NCBI GenBank assembly: GCA_004431415.1
Contig: QPMI01000436.1
Coordinates: forward strand, 186,001-250,000
Direction: 5' to 3'
DNA length: 64,000 nt
DNA from: Cyanophora paradoxa
Lineage: Eukaryota; Glaucocystophyceae; Cyanophorales; Cyanophoraceae
Position 1 is the stretch's first letter; each line of letters begins with the position of its first letter. A program made the translations under genes and the position numbers. Shown here piece by piece: positions 12,278 through 22,779 of this stretch. Below the pieces are notes generated by a model, which saw only the letters and a list, made by a program, of their open reading frames with translations, was not told where the DNA came from and did not search any database.

Positions 12278-12511
12278 TACCGTGTAATACTTATTTACTG
12301 CGCCACAAATTACTGCGTTCCAAATTTTCTGCGCCGGTAGGCGCTTTACTGCGCTACCAAATTACTGCGTTCCATCGGCCTCGAAAACGCATTATTTGTT
12401 AGCAAAGGGGGTAATACTGCGCTACCAAATTACTGCGTTCTAAAAATTTTGAGCGCAGTAATATGGTAGCGCAGTAGTTATGTCAGCGCGGTAATTAAGT
12501 ATTACACGGTA
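12278..12511. mobile_element. second TA-flanked MITE
   Basis: The plus-strand start CCGTGTAATACTTA at 12280 is repeated as an inverted copy ending at 12509. About 26 of 28 terminal bases match. TA dinucleotides flank both ends (12278-12279, 12510-12511). The interior is made of repeated TTACTGCG/CGCAGTAA words in both orientations, so the whole 230-bp element can fold back. It lies 390 bp from the other MITE, but its ends are unrelated. Confidence 0.72.
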
Positions 12512-12513
12512 GC

Positions 12514-14620
12514 GTTGCACTGCCACTGCCTGCCAGGCTGCGGCTCAGGCGCCCGGCTCAGAGACTCTGAGCGCCGGCGGCGGCTCAGGCTGGCTGACCG
12601 TCGGACACAGTGACTCTGTCAGTGAGGCGCTTCAAGCCGCGCGCTTGAAATCATGATCAAAACTTGAAATCGAAATCGACGCGAATCGCAATTCGCCGTG
12701 TTCGCGAATCGCGAATCGCTATCGAACTTGAAATATCAGTGAATCGACAATGATCGATCGGCCGGCGCGCGCCGGACGCCGCCGGCCGGTCCGCCGCCGG
12801 ACTTCCGGTCCAAGTTCCGGATCGGAACCGGTAAGTTTGGGGCTCGCAAAGTTGATTCGCGTCACAGCGTCAGGCCACTGGTCGGCAGCCGATCGATATA
12901 TCGTGATCGCGCGATCGCGATCGCCGGCCGATTGGCCGATTCGGAATTTCGGATCATTGTTTTCTGAGAAAAACAGTTGAAAAAACGGCGGAAATTTAAT
13001 CGCGATCATAATCGGATCGCGATTCCGAGAAGTTCGCGATCGCGGCCCGATTCGCGGGTCAATATATAATGATCGAAATATATATAATGTTATCATGCAT
13101 GAAACGATTTCTGAGTCCGCTCAGACGTGGGGCCGCAGAATCTAAGGGAAACCTCGCATTTTCTTGCGCCCATAAATGACAAAACTCCGAACACACGAAA
13201 TCCATGAATCAGCTCAGATCCAAAGTCCATGAATCAAATAAACGTTAACATTGGATTTATTTTAATTGGGGGTTGGGGTCAACTTGGGGAACTTGGGGTA
13301 CATGACCTCATGCAGGCAGCAATGGCAATGGGGTTTTAATTTTAATTTGGGGGTACTTTATGAGTCCACTCCAGCTCAGGCCCGGAGGCCCTGCTCGAGC
13401 TCGAGGTAATTATAAAAACGTTTTGTGGTTACTCGGTTATCTCTTAATATTTCTACCTAAATATACGGCCCCGGCGCGGGCACTGCCGCAGCGCGCGGCA
13501 CAGTGCGTGTCCGACGGTCACACTGTCAGTGCCTGCACAGTGCCACGGTGGCTGCACTGCGGCATCCCGAGTCCGCCTCACTTTATACTAGTATTAGCTT
13601 TCGCTGCGTAGCAGCGTGGTACCGTCTTCGCTGCGTAGCAGCGTGGTACCGGCCTTTGCCAAGTTGAAGCCTTGAAGATCTAGATGCCGCAGTACGCACT
13701 ACGTATACCCGGTGACCGTCCGACGGTCTCTGGCATCTCGCCGCCGCCGGGCTGCAGCTGGTCGAGCTATAGCTAGATCGAGCTCATGATCAGTATGGCG
13801 TGCGCACTGCCGCATCCGCCCCACGTCCGCTGCGCATGCGTAGCAGCGTGGAACGTAATAAGATGCCGTAGTACGCACTACCGGTACCGTAGTACTTATA
13901 TTCCATCTCTCGCGGCCGCCGGGCTGGACGCCGGCGCCGGGCGACCGCCTCGTGCGTATCAGTGTATCGGTGTACGTATTTATATGCCCGCTACGAGCAA
14001 AAGTTCACGGTGCGCATGCACCACCCGTACGATCAAATGTTCGCGGCGGGCCGGACGTCGACGGGCCGACCCGCCGAGGTTTACGGTTTCAAGTTCCGAA
14101 GTTCGCAGCATGTACGCTGCAGCTGCCTACGTATATACACGTGAACATGAACATTGCCGCATGCATATGGTTTAATTTGCAGCACGGCGCCGGCGCCGGC
14201 CGGCCGCGCGCCGGCTCGCGATCGCGCATCAGCTAGATGCGCTGCTGATTCCTACGAGTCTTGCAGCCACCACAAAAAAGTCATTCGGCAACTACACTGA
14301 AATTAAATTTGAAGTCAGAGTATGCCTGTTTGAAAGTGAGTGTCAGTCCGACGGTCTGACAGTTGTATAATTATTTCGTAATCATTCTCATGCATATGAG
14401 TTCTTGCGATCATGACTTGGGCGCGTGCGTGCAGCGATATCCAGTGGCCGGTGCCGACAGTGGCCGGTGCCGACACGGCGCCGCCGCGGCGCGCGTGCTG
14501 CTTCGAATTCGGGATCCGACCTTCCAATTCCGCATTCAGCTGCCCGTGCAGGTTGAGAGTGCGTCTGCAGGTTGCAAATTTAACTGATGTTCCGAAGCAA
14601 TGGCTTCCTCTGCCTAAAAT
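12514..14620. other. palindrome-rich spacer
   Basis: I see no gene here. From 12640 to 13080 the DNA is dominated by GCGATCGC and TTCGCGAA-like words. At 13596-13650 a 26-base unit (TTCGCTGCGTAGCAGCGTGG plus TACCG) is present twice in tandem; each copy has a GCTGC-GTA-GCAGC hairpin, and a related piece lies near 13832. The run from 13240 to 13350 is G/T-rich with TTTTAATT words. Confidence 0.5.
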
Positions 14621-14641
14621 GATCAGAGATTAATATTTTGT

Positions 14642-14850
14642 AGTGATCATGAGCCGCTGAGCGTCGTCTGAAGTGGTTGTTTCAAAAGTGCGTGTTCTTG
14701 GCAGGTTAGTGTGATCGCGGCCCTCGCGATCGTCATGTTCAGAATCATGTTCTTCATATCAATCATATTCTTCATGTTTCTTGCTGAATCCAAGTCTTCC
14801 AAGTCTTCGCAATCCAAGTCTTGGAAGGCATTAATATTAAATGATTTTCT
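14642..14850. repeat. dispersed repeat A, copy 1
   Basis: Starts with AGTGATCATGAGCCGCTGAG and runs to GGCATTAATATTAAATGATT. A diverged second copy is at 17371-17600, and its 3' end (AAATGATTCGTTTTACGTTC) also occurs at 16610. The copies differ by short insertions, including an exact TGATCA. I see no coding capacity or terminal repeats. Confidence 0.8.
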
Positions 14851-14884
14851 CCCTGCCCCTAAGGGCTTGTCATGGTTAATATTT

Positions 14885-16600
14885 CTCGGTTTTTGGACGT
14901 CGCATTGATGCACCACGCGTACTATACAAGTATCGATATATCAATGTTCTACGTATATGTGACGTGCCCTTCAGACCGAATAATTATCCTCGTCAACGTT
15001 AAGCGTTAGCAGAACCATCGCTGTCTTCCAGTTCGGCGTCTCATTTGAGACTCGAAACACTATATATAGCTAGTACTTTGAAATCAATATATGTAATAAT
15101 AAGTTTCTTCAATGCCGTCTATATTAATTACTTGCCAAGTTTAACATTGTCAATGGTTGTCTAGATCTGTGTGTAGGTCGAGGCTGAGCAGTCCGAGCAG
15201 TCGCGCGCAACGTCGTGATTTGGCGGCGCCGGCGCAGCGGGTCAGCACGCTTGAAAGGGATACCTGTACCGGTGCGCTTTGCCATCCGTCTCGCCATGCG
15301 GCCAGCGCGTGGTCCCCTCCAAATGTTTACTCCACTGCCGGGATTCGAGCCAGCGTCCTTCCGCAGGTAATGCGGGAGCGTATCAGGCACCCACTGCTAG
15401 CTATAGCCCTCGCCTGCTCGTGTCGCCGGCCTCGCCTCCGCCAGTTCCGCCCCCGTCCCCCCCCCCCCCCCCCCCCTCCTCTCCCCCTCCACCCCGCCGT
15501 TGGGCTCCGCCTGTACCCACCGGCCCGCCGTCAATGCCCGCAGGCGCGAGGCTGATCGAGGGGGGCTTCCTGATCGTGAGCTCATCGTTCCCCTAGGCCT
15601 CCTCGCGGTCGGCAAGAATTCGAAGCGCGCACCCCGAGATCTGTACCCTGATCGCGAACATTTTCTCGCCCACAGGTGCCCCGTGGTTGTCCGGCCGCCA
15701 GATCTCAAGAACGCGGCACAGGAAGGGTCCTTCTCCTTGAATTCCGACCGCCAGACCTTAAGGACCCTCAACGAGTCGGCCACCTCGCCTTCTCACCAGG
15801 TGGGCGTACCCCCTCGCTTCTTCCCCCCCCCGCGCCCGCGGGCCTCGACCTTTTCAAGACGAGGCCGTACTCACCTTCTGTGCTAATTGTACTATACCCC
15901 TAGCCTCCCGGCAGGGAATTCGTGCTCACGATCATGGTGCCGCAGTGCCCGCCGGCCGGGACCGATCGAACCGGGAGCCGAGCACGAGGATTTAGAGCTC
16001 GAGCTCTGCTGAAGATCCCGGCGGCAGCTGCAGTCCGGAGCTCGAGGTGCCAGCGCTAGGCCCTTCCCATTTTCCCCCCCTCCCCCGGCCCCCACCTCCC
16101 CCGGCCCCCCCCCCATCCTCTCCCTTCGCGGCCGGGCCGGGGGAGGCCGCCCCTGGACCTAGCGCCTCCTGCGCCACAACCTTCATGAACTGCTCTCGAG
16201 CTCCCCGCCACCCGCTCCCGCCACCAAGGCCGCGCGCGCCCCCGCGATTCGGCGCCGGCGCCGGCGCCGGCGTGCGCCGGCCATCGCTACGTATACAGCG
16301 CCGGCTGTATGTGTACGTATACTCCTACCACCCGCGTTCTGCGTTTGCCTACTCCCGCCACCCGCGTACCTCCCCCTCCCCCCCCTCCCCCCTCCCCTTA
16401 TACCCACCCCCATGCCAACCCCCCGGCCCCCGACGGTGACATCATCCTCCCCCTCCCCCGACCCCTCCTTTCCCCCCCGGCACCCCCGGCCCTCTCCCCT
16501 TTTCCCGTCCTCGTCCTGCAGCCCGCCGCACCGCCGGACGCCGCCTCTCCCCCGTCGCCCCGGCTGCAGGTTTTCCGCAATATTAATCCAAGTCTTCAAA
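14885..16600. repeat. large diverged duplication B, copy 1 (poly-C rich)
   Basis: The segment matches 20205-21560 in order over several blocks: TTGGACGTCGCATTGAT, GTTCTACG...GACGTGCCCTTC, CTTCAATGCCGTCTATATTAA, CCCGCAGGCGCGAGGCTGATC, GCGCACCCCGAGATCTGTAC, and near the end CCGCCTCTCCCCCGTCGCCC. Between blocks are long C tracts (for example 15459-15475) of different length in the two copies. C-rich tracts next to CTGCAG words resemble the introns of genes elsewhere in this window, so this could be a decayed gene copy, but no continuous protein is supported. Confidence 0.65.
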
Positions 16601-16669
16601 GGCATAAATAATAAATGATTCGTTTTACGTTCTTGATTTTACACCTTGCAATAGCGATATCGATTAATA

Positions 16670-17370
16670 TTGCTGATTAATTTGCCCGTCGCTTCGGCTG
16701 CTGGTGCACGCCCTTTCTCCACTGCGGCAGGGGCGGCGCCCGGCGGTCAAGGAGCCGGCAGGCTCCTCAAAGAAGCCGGGTCAGTCGAGCCCTCGGCCTG
16801 TGGCCGGCCGCCCTTTAATTCCTGTCCCTCTCTGCTTAAGCTTCCCGGAGGACCGGCCACTGTCCCTGGCCAGCGCCAGCGGCACGGTGCCGGCTCGCGC
16901 ATCGATATCGATGTCAGCGGCATTTGACGTATACGTTTATTCTAGCTAGATCTATTGTTTTGCAGTGAAGTTAAACAAGCGAGTCCCCGGGCCCTGCGGG
17001 ATCAGAAGCTTAAGTGGACTTGGGGACTTGGGACTTCAAGGCGTGAGGGTAGCCCCGCGGCCGCGCTTTGGTTTTAAACGGGTTCAGCGTGCAGGCCGTC
17101 GACGTCGGCGCCGGGCCGGGCGGGGCCACCGCCCGGCCGCACCGGGCACCATGCATATGGTCCATGCCATGCGTCATACAAGTCCAGCCGAAATTAAAGC
17201 GGAGCACAGCGAGCGACTGGCGCGAGACCGGGCACGTATACGTACGAAGTGCATTTTAGATCAGCCGAGATGAGGTGGTCTCCCGCCAGAACCTCGCCGC
17301 GCGAAAGTTGGCCTCGGAGGTCGCTGCGCATGCGCCCCGGCCCCCTCTTCAGCCCTCGACAGCGCGTGTT
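16670..17370. other. spacer without supported gene
   Basis: GC-rich sequence with palindromes (GGCGCC, CATATG, TACGTA). I see no splice-consistent coding chain here. Confidence 0.4.
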
Positions 17371-17600
17371 TTAGTGATCATGAGCCGCTGAGCGTCGTCT
17401 GAAGTGGGCGTTTCAAACGTGCGTGTTCTTGGCAGGTTCGTTTGATCGCGGCCCTCGAGCTGAATCATGTTCTTCATGTCATGATCAATCATATTCCTCC
17501 GAGGCTCATGCCATGATGTTTCTTGCTGAATCCAATTCCAAGTCTTCCAAGTCCCCGCAATCCGAGTCTTGGAAGGCATTAATATTAAATGATTCGTTTT
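17371..17600. repeat. dispersed repeat A, copy 2
   Basis: Diverged copy of 14642-14850. Relative to copy 1 it has an inserted TGATCA after GTCA (near 17480), an added AATTCC near 17535 and a further 18-base block near 17500. Confidence 0.8.
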
Positions 17601-17661
17601 ACGTTCTTGATTTTCACCTTTCAATAGCAATTGCTGATTAATTTCACTGCGGACCGGAATC

Positions 17662-19220
17662 TGTACATGTGTTTTTTTTTTTTGAGAGACTACGGTGGGG
17701 CGAACCCCCCGTAGGTAGTGATATTAAAGACAACAAAGCAATCACAAATCAAAGATACAGTAAACTAGCACAAAATATATACAGAATCAAGAGGGATCAC
17801 GAGAAGGGACACGATCAGAAGAACGCAAAAGATAAGGAGAACGAGCACGAGGAGAAGGAGTAGAAGAGCTCAAGGGCGTCGATGCAGAAGTACTAGTCAC
17901 ACTAGAACGACGAGGAGCACGGGGACGCAGCAAATAAGGAGAACGAGCACGAGGAACTACAGTCGAAGACGAAGATCTAGACGAAGACGACAAGACAGAG
18001 CTAACAGCAGAACTAGAAGACGTAGTCGCAGGAGGCAAAGGCGGTAGAACAGTAGGAGAGGCGAAACGTAGGACACCACTAGAGGGGAAAGTCGAAGCTG
18101 GCGGAGTGTCTAAACGGAATCGAGATTGTAGAGTTGGTAAAACAATGGACGGCTGAAGACTAATCTGAGGAACTGGGGACGACACGAGGAAAGGGGCAGA
18201 GCTCGGGTGCAGACTCGGAATCGGCAGTATAAGAGGAGGGGCGAAACGCAAGCCAGTAGTGACAGGGAAGGCAGACGATGGGGCTGAACCAGGCGGGAGA
18301 GGCAAATATAGCGAAGTAGAAGAGAGAGAAGGGTACACACGAGGAACGTCACCATACACAAAATACTCGCTGCCAAAAACTATACGGTCTGACGGTCGCT
18401 GAAGATAAAGAGGCGGAACTGCCTGAGGGCTAACAGGGAGAGATGGAGGAGGAAGAGGCAGAGCTAACGACAAAGGGAACGGAATCAAAGGTACAGGGAA
18501 GGCATGGAATACACGAGGAACTGGAAGGTGGAGGGGGCCAGTGCTCCTAACTAACATCGATGAAGCATCTGATGGAGGTGACGGCAAAACAACTGAGGGT
18601 AAACTAAGTTGAGGTGAAGCGAAGATTGATACAAGACTATCATGAATCAAAGGGGGCCATGCAGGAACCGGCGGGCGAGGTGGATCTGGCGGGACAGCCA
18701 GAGGGGAAGCCGAAGGTACAGGAGAGGAAAGCCGCAGGCGCCGAGACACATGGACAGGGGACGGATCGGCATCGGGAGGCAAGGTTGAATTCGACGGAGA
18801 CCGGGGGCGGCGGATTCGTGAAACGGAAGGTATCAGAGAAGGACTAGGGGGGGGCAGGGAAGTACGGAGCCGCTGAGCAGGTGGCGACGGTGAGGGTGCA
18901 GGGGAGCGAATCCGTCGCAAAGTCGGAACAGGCTGACGGGGCTCGGCATATGTAGCCGCAGCTGCAGGAGCTGGAGCAAGCACTGGGGGTGCCGGATCCG
19001 GAGACTGGAGGCGGGGGCGCTGGGCAGGAGGCACAGGATCTGGAGGATTCTCTGAACTAGAGGGGGTTCGAGGTCGGCGAACGCCACGGGCGTTAGCAGG
19101 ATGTTTATCAGCCCGAACATGACGGTCACGATCAGCAGAAGACTGAAAGTTCTTCCCACAAATAGGGCATATTAATGTGGAGGCAGAAGCGGCGCTAGCG
19201 CTAGCATCGTGTACATGTGT
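17662..19220 (-). mobile_element. poly(A)-tailed non-LTR-type retroelement with zinc-finger ORF, copy 1
   Basis: A minus-strand element at 17673-19209 (1,537 bp) is bounded by an 11-bp target-site duplication, TGTACATGTGT, at 17662-17672 and 19210-19220. Its 3' end is a poly(A) tail (T run to 17683 on the plus strand). Just inside lies a hairpin read on the minus strand as CTACGGGGGG-TTCG-CCCCACCGTAG, a ten-base-pair stem with one bulged A and a UUCG loop. Such features are typical of target-primed reverse transcription. No reverse transcriptase is present, so it is non-autonomous or 5'-truncated. The open frame runs through its 5' boundary without an ATG, which suggests truncation. A nearly identical, shorter copy is at 45443-46487. 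Confidence 0.88.
17787..19209 (-). CDS. C2H2 zinc-finger, Pro/Ser-rich retroelement ORF (5'-incomplete)
   Basis: This minus-strand frame stays open from the 5' edge of the retroelement to a stop at 17787, about 470 codons. Near its start is a C2H2 finger, CPICGKNFQSSADRDRH with a second His six residues later (C-X2-C-X12-H-X5-H). The rest is low-complexity Pro/Ser/Arg sequence with a repeated RARSPYLLR motif (three copies near the C-terminus). Similar single fingers occur at the N-terminus of R2-type and other non-LTR retrotransposon proteins, where they bind nucleic acid. A Gag/ORF1-like role is inference. No endonuclease or RT motif follows, and no in-frame ATG is present. Confidence 0.7.
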
Positions 19221-20030
19221 ACTTCGATTGTAATCAAATTAATATTTAGAGTACAGCTGAACACGAGGCTCCGTACGCGTATACCACTGGGCCAGGTAGC
19301 GCTGCAGTACATTTAGCACTACCGCCGCCCTCGGCGGCGCCGGCAGCAGCTCCGGATCCGCCCTAGGCCTAGGCCTGCGCGCGGCACTCACATCCCATTG
19401 CGCATGCTAATCATAAGGCTCACCATGCCGCAGTGCCCCCCGCGGCCGATCGCGAGGATTCCGGACCCTTCTCCCGGCCCGCAGCCCGGGGGCGTGCACA
19501 GAGCCGAAAGGAGCCCGCCGAGTCGCCCCCGCGGCCCAACTCCATCTCTCATGATCATCTGAAGCGCCCGCTGAAGGGCCTGCGCGCCCGCGCGTACGGC
19601 GTACGCCACCGGTACCGGCCTCGGATCGACACCCGCCGGCGCCGGACCTCTTGCTTTTCGAGCTTGCAATCGGACCTGGCTAGCCAGGCCCCAGAACCCT
19701 TCCAGCCCTCGAGCTCCACACCATCGCTCGCGATCGCTTGCCGGGCCCGTCCGCTTTATATAATTACTGTTTATAAATTTCTAGATCCGCTTTAATTTAC
19801 TGTTTCTACTTTACTGTCCGCGTTACTGTTTCTAAATTTCAAAGAGACCTGTCGCACGCCCTCGGTCGCGATCGCGACGGGGTTTAAATTTAAAAAGGCG
19901 CGCCGGCGCGGCCGCGCCCCAACCACTCTCGCGCCAACGGTGCGCGATCGCGCCGAGGCCGCGAGGGCGCGCAGGGCCACGAACGACGCGCGTGCCTGCC
20001 CGCGCCGCGCATGTCTCCTCGGGGACGGGG
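19221..20030. other. spacer without supported gene
   Basis: GC-rich spacer. Near 19420-19500 the words GCCGCAGTGCCCCCCG and GGCCGATCGCGAGGATTCC resemble sequence near 15930, so part of it may belong to duplication B. I see no gene. Confidence 0.4.
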
Positions 20031-20110
20031 AGGGAGGGAGGGAGGGAGGCAGGGAGGGGTGGGGGGGGGGGGGGGGGAAGGCCGAGAAGGGGGGGGTGGG
20101 GGGGCTGGGG
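20031..20110. repeat. G-tract low-complexity sequence
   Basis: GGGA and poly-G runs, including 17 consecutive G near 20062-20078. It has potential to form G-quadruplexes. Its length may be uncertain in the assembly. Confidence 0.85.
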
Positions 20111-20204
20111 CACGTTCCGCAGGAATTCGCGCAAGTGCTCTGGTCGTTCGAGCGTTGCCCTTAAAGCTTGCAATTGTCCTCGTTAACGTTTATTGTTTTC
20201 GCAA

Positions 20205-21560
20205 AAATGGACGTCGCATTGATACACCACGGCACATATCAATGTTCTACGAGACGTGCCCTTCCGACCGAATAATTGTCCTCGAGCTCGTCAACGTTAA
20301 TGTTTAGCAGATCCGAACTCCAGTTCGGTGTCTCATTTGAAACTCAATTCAATCATTTACGATCAATATATGTTAGTGTCTTCAATGCCGTCTATATTAA
20401 ATCCCACCGGCCCGCCCGCAGTCAATGACCGCAGGCGCGAGGCTGATCCGGTGGCCGGGAGCTGCGGGCCCAAGAATTCGCAGCGCGCACCCCGAGATCT
20501 GTACCCTGATCGCGAACCTTTCCTCGCCCCCCCATGGCCGATCGCGACCCACAGGTGCCCGTCGATGTCCAGATCTAGAGCGCCCCCCCCCCCCCCCCCC
20601 CAAGAGCACCGGGCCGCCCTCCCTTCCCCGCCCCCCCCCCCCCCCCACCTCCCCCTCTCCCCGGCCCCTCCCCCTTCGGTCGCCCTGCAGAGCCTTTCAC
20701 GAGCTCCCTCTCCCCCCTCCTCCGGATCCCCGTCCTGCAGGCGGTCGTCCCGCATCCCCACCTCCCCCCACCTCCCCGGCCCTCCCCCCACCTCGGTCGC
20801 CCTAGGCCTGCCGAGCCTCGCCACAGCGACCTCCCGGATCCCCGTCCTGCAGATGGTAGTCTCCGCACCCCTGGGCCCGGGCCCGGCCCTCGCGAGTGTC
20901 CGGCCGGCCGCCGAGACCCTCGAGAACGCGGCGCAGGATAGGCCCGAGACGACTCCGAGTCGGCCTCCTCGCTTCTCCCCCTCCTCCCGGCCGTGGCCGC
21001 GGGCCTCTCTCTTTTCAAGGCGAGGCCGTTCCCACCTTCTGAGCTACTGTACCCCTAGCGTCCCGGCAGGTTACTCGAGCCGCGTGCGTCTCTCTGAGCG
21101 CAGAATCCGAGCTTTAATCTGGAGGCGGCAGCTGCAGGCAGTCTGAAGGAGCCATGGCCAGCGCTAGCCCCTTCCCGGTTCCATTCCCCCCCCCCCCCCC
21201 CCCCAACCCCCCCCTCCCCCCCAACCCCCCCCCCTCCCCTCGTCCCCGGCCTCCCCCACACCCTTCGCAGCCGGGCCGGGGAAGGCCGCTCCTGAGCCGC
21301 CGCCGCGCGCCGCCACAACTACCTGAATCGCCTCGTCCACCCTTACCCCACCTTTACCCCCGCCCCCCCCTTCGACGATGACATCGATATCGTCGTCCCC
21401 CTCCCCTCCCCGCGTCCTCCTCCCCGCGTCCTCCTCCTCCTCCTCCTCGCCCCCCCCCCCCCCCCCCCCCCCCCCTCTTCTTGTCCCGTCCTTATCCTGC
21501 GGCCCGCCGCACCGTTTGACACCGCCTCTCCCCCGTCGCCCCGGCCCGCGGCCGGCTGCT
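20205..21560. repeat. large diverged duplication B, copy 2 (poly-C rich)
   Basis: Counterpart of 14885-16600. It contains C runs near 20583-20600, 20632-20646, 21186-21240 and 21450-21475. Two internal segments starting GGATCCCCGTCCTGCAG (near 20722 and 20837) repeat each other. Compared with copy 1 it has an exact AGCTCG insertion making CTCGAGCTCG near 20283. No gene product is recognisable. Confidence 0.65.
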
Positions 21561-22560
21561 GCGGGGAGGCGATGCGTCAGTCCGTCCCCTCTGCTCCCCT
21601 CTGCTTCCCGCCCTCCCTTCAGCTTGCTGACTGCGCATGCGCCTTGCGCCCAGTAGCCTAGTAGGGCTCGACTTCGTCTCCGTCCCTCCCCCCCTCCCCG
21701 CCGGGCCGTGGCCGGCCGACCCCGCACCCTCCGATCCCCAACCGCCTGGCCCCTGACTCCAGCATTGGCGACTCGGCGTTGCAGCCTGCGGCCTCGCGAT
21801 CGGCGACTCGCCCCAGACGGTGCCGTCCCCCCAGACAGACGGCTACGGTCGGTGTGCAGTGAACCTCGCAGTTAAAACCCCGCATCGCAATTATAAACCT
21901 CACACAACTAAATAGCAATTTACGATACTAAAAGATTCGATCTATTGTGGTTTTACTGTAAGATTATATTGTATCGTCCCCTGCCGCACCACTGGCGCCG
22001 GCGCCGGACGCCGGCGCCCGGCTCCGAAAGGGGTCCGGCCAGTCGAGCCCTCCGGAGTTTTCTCTCTAGATCTCCTGCCGCAGTGGCCCGGGTGGCCCCA
22101 GCCCGGCCGCCCGGCCGCCCCCTCTGTCCCGCTCTGCGCATGCTTTCCCGCTCTGCGCATGCTTTCCCGCCCTCTCATACGAGTAGTGAGTACTAGTGAC
22201 GCAGAGCTCGAGTCGCATGCATTGCAATTGCGGCGCCGGCATTGCGGTACTGCGGGCCAGTCTGCGGCACTGAGCAGTGAGCACTGAGCACAGTGAGCAC
22301 TGAGCAGTCACTGAGTCAGTGCCAGTCACTCAGTGCCAGTGTGCAGTACTAGTGTGCAGTGTGCACTGCTCACTGTGCTCAGTTCCGACGGTCACAGCTG
22401 CAGTGTGCACCGTGGCACTACTAATTACTAGGTCTTCGAATTCGACTCGCCCCCGCCCCCGCTCGTCTCAGGAGGTGCAAGGTGGGGTCTCGAGTAGGGA
22501 CGCTGACAGAATACAACAACTAAGTATTGCTCAGCGACTATCTATACAACTAAGTATAAT
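21561..22560. other. spacer with CACTG/CAGTG simple repeats
   Basis: No gene. Between 22230 and 22410 the DNA is a degenerate array of GTGCAGT, GAGCACT and CACTGAG words, overlapping and in both orientations. Confidence 0.5.
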
Positions 22561-22779
22561 GCTAGGCGTAGGCGGCTAGGCCTGGGCCTGCGCGCAGCGC
22601 CGCCCGGCCGGGCGGCCGCCCACAGTGCCTCCGCCCCGCCCGGCGAACCGCACCGCCGCCCTCACCTCCGAGGCTCCGCCCCGCGCGCCGGTGCCAGGAG
22701 AGCTGCGCCGCCGCCCCGCTCGCCGCGCGCGCCTTCGCCCCGCGCGGCCCCCGCGCCCCGAGCCGCGCCTCTGCCCACC

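Noticed and set aside
15310-15395. tRNA on the minus strand (GGCTCGAATCCCGGC)
   Set aside because: B-box-like word only; the remaining arms do not pair.
18110-18376. Overlapping frames on the minus strand inside the retroelement
   Set aside because: Shadows of the zinc-finger ORF in another frame.
20328-21146. 272-aa Pro-rich plus-strand frame
   Set aside because: Passes through poly-C tracts of unstable length that differ from the sister copy; no conserved product.
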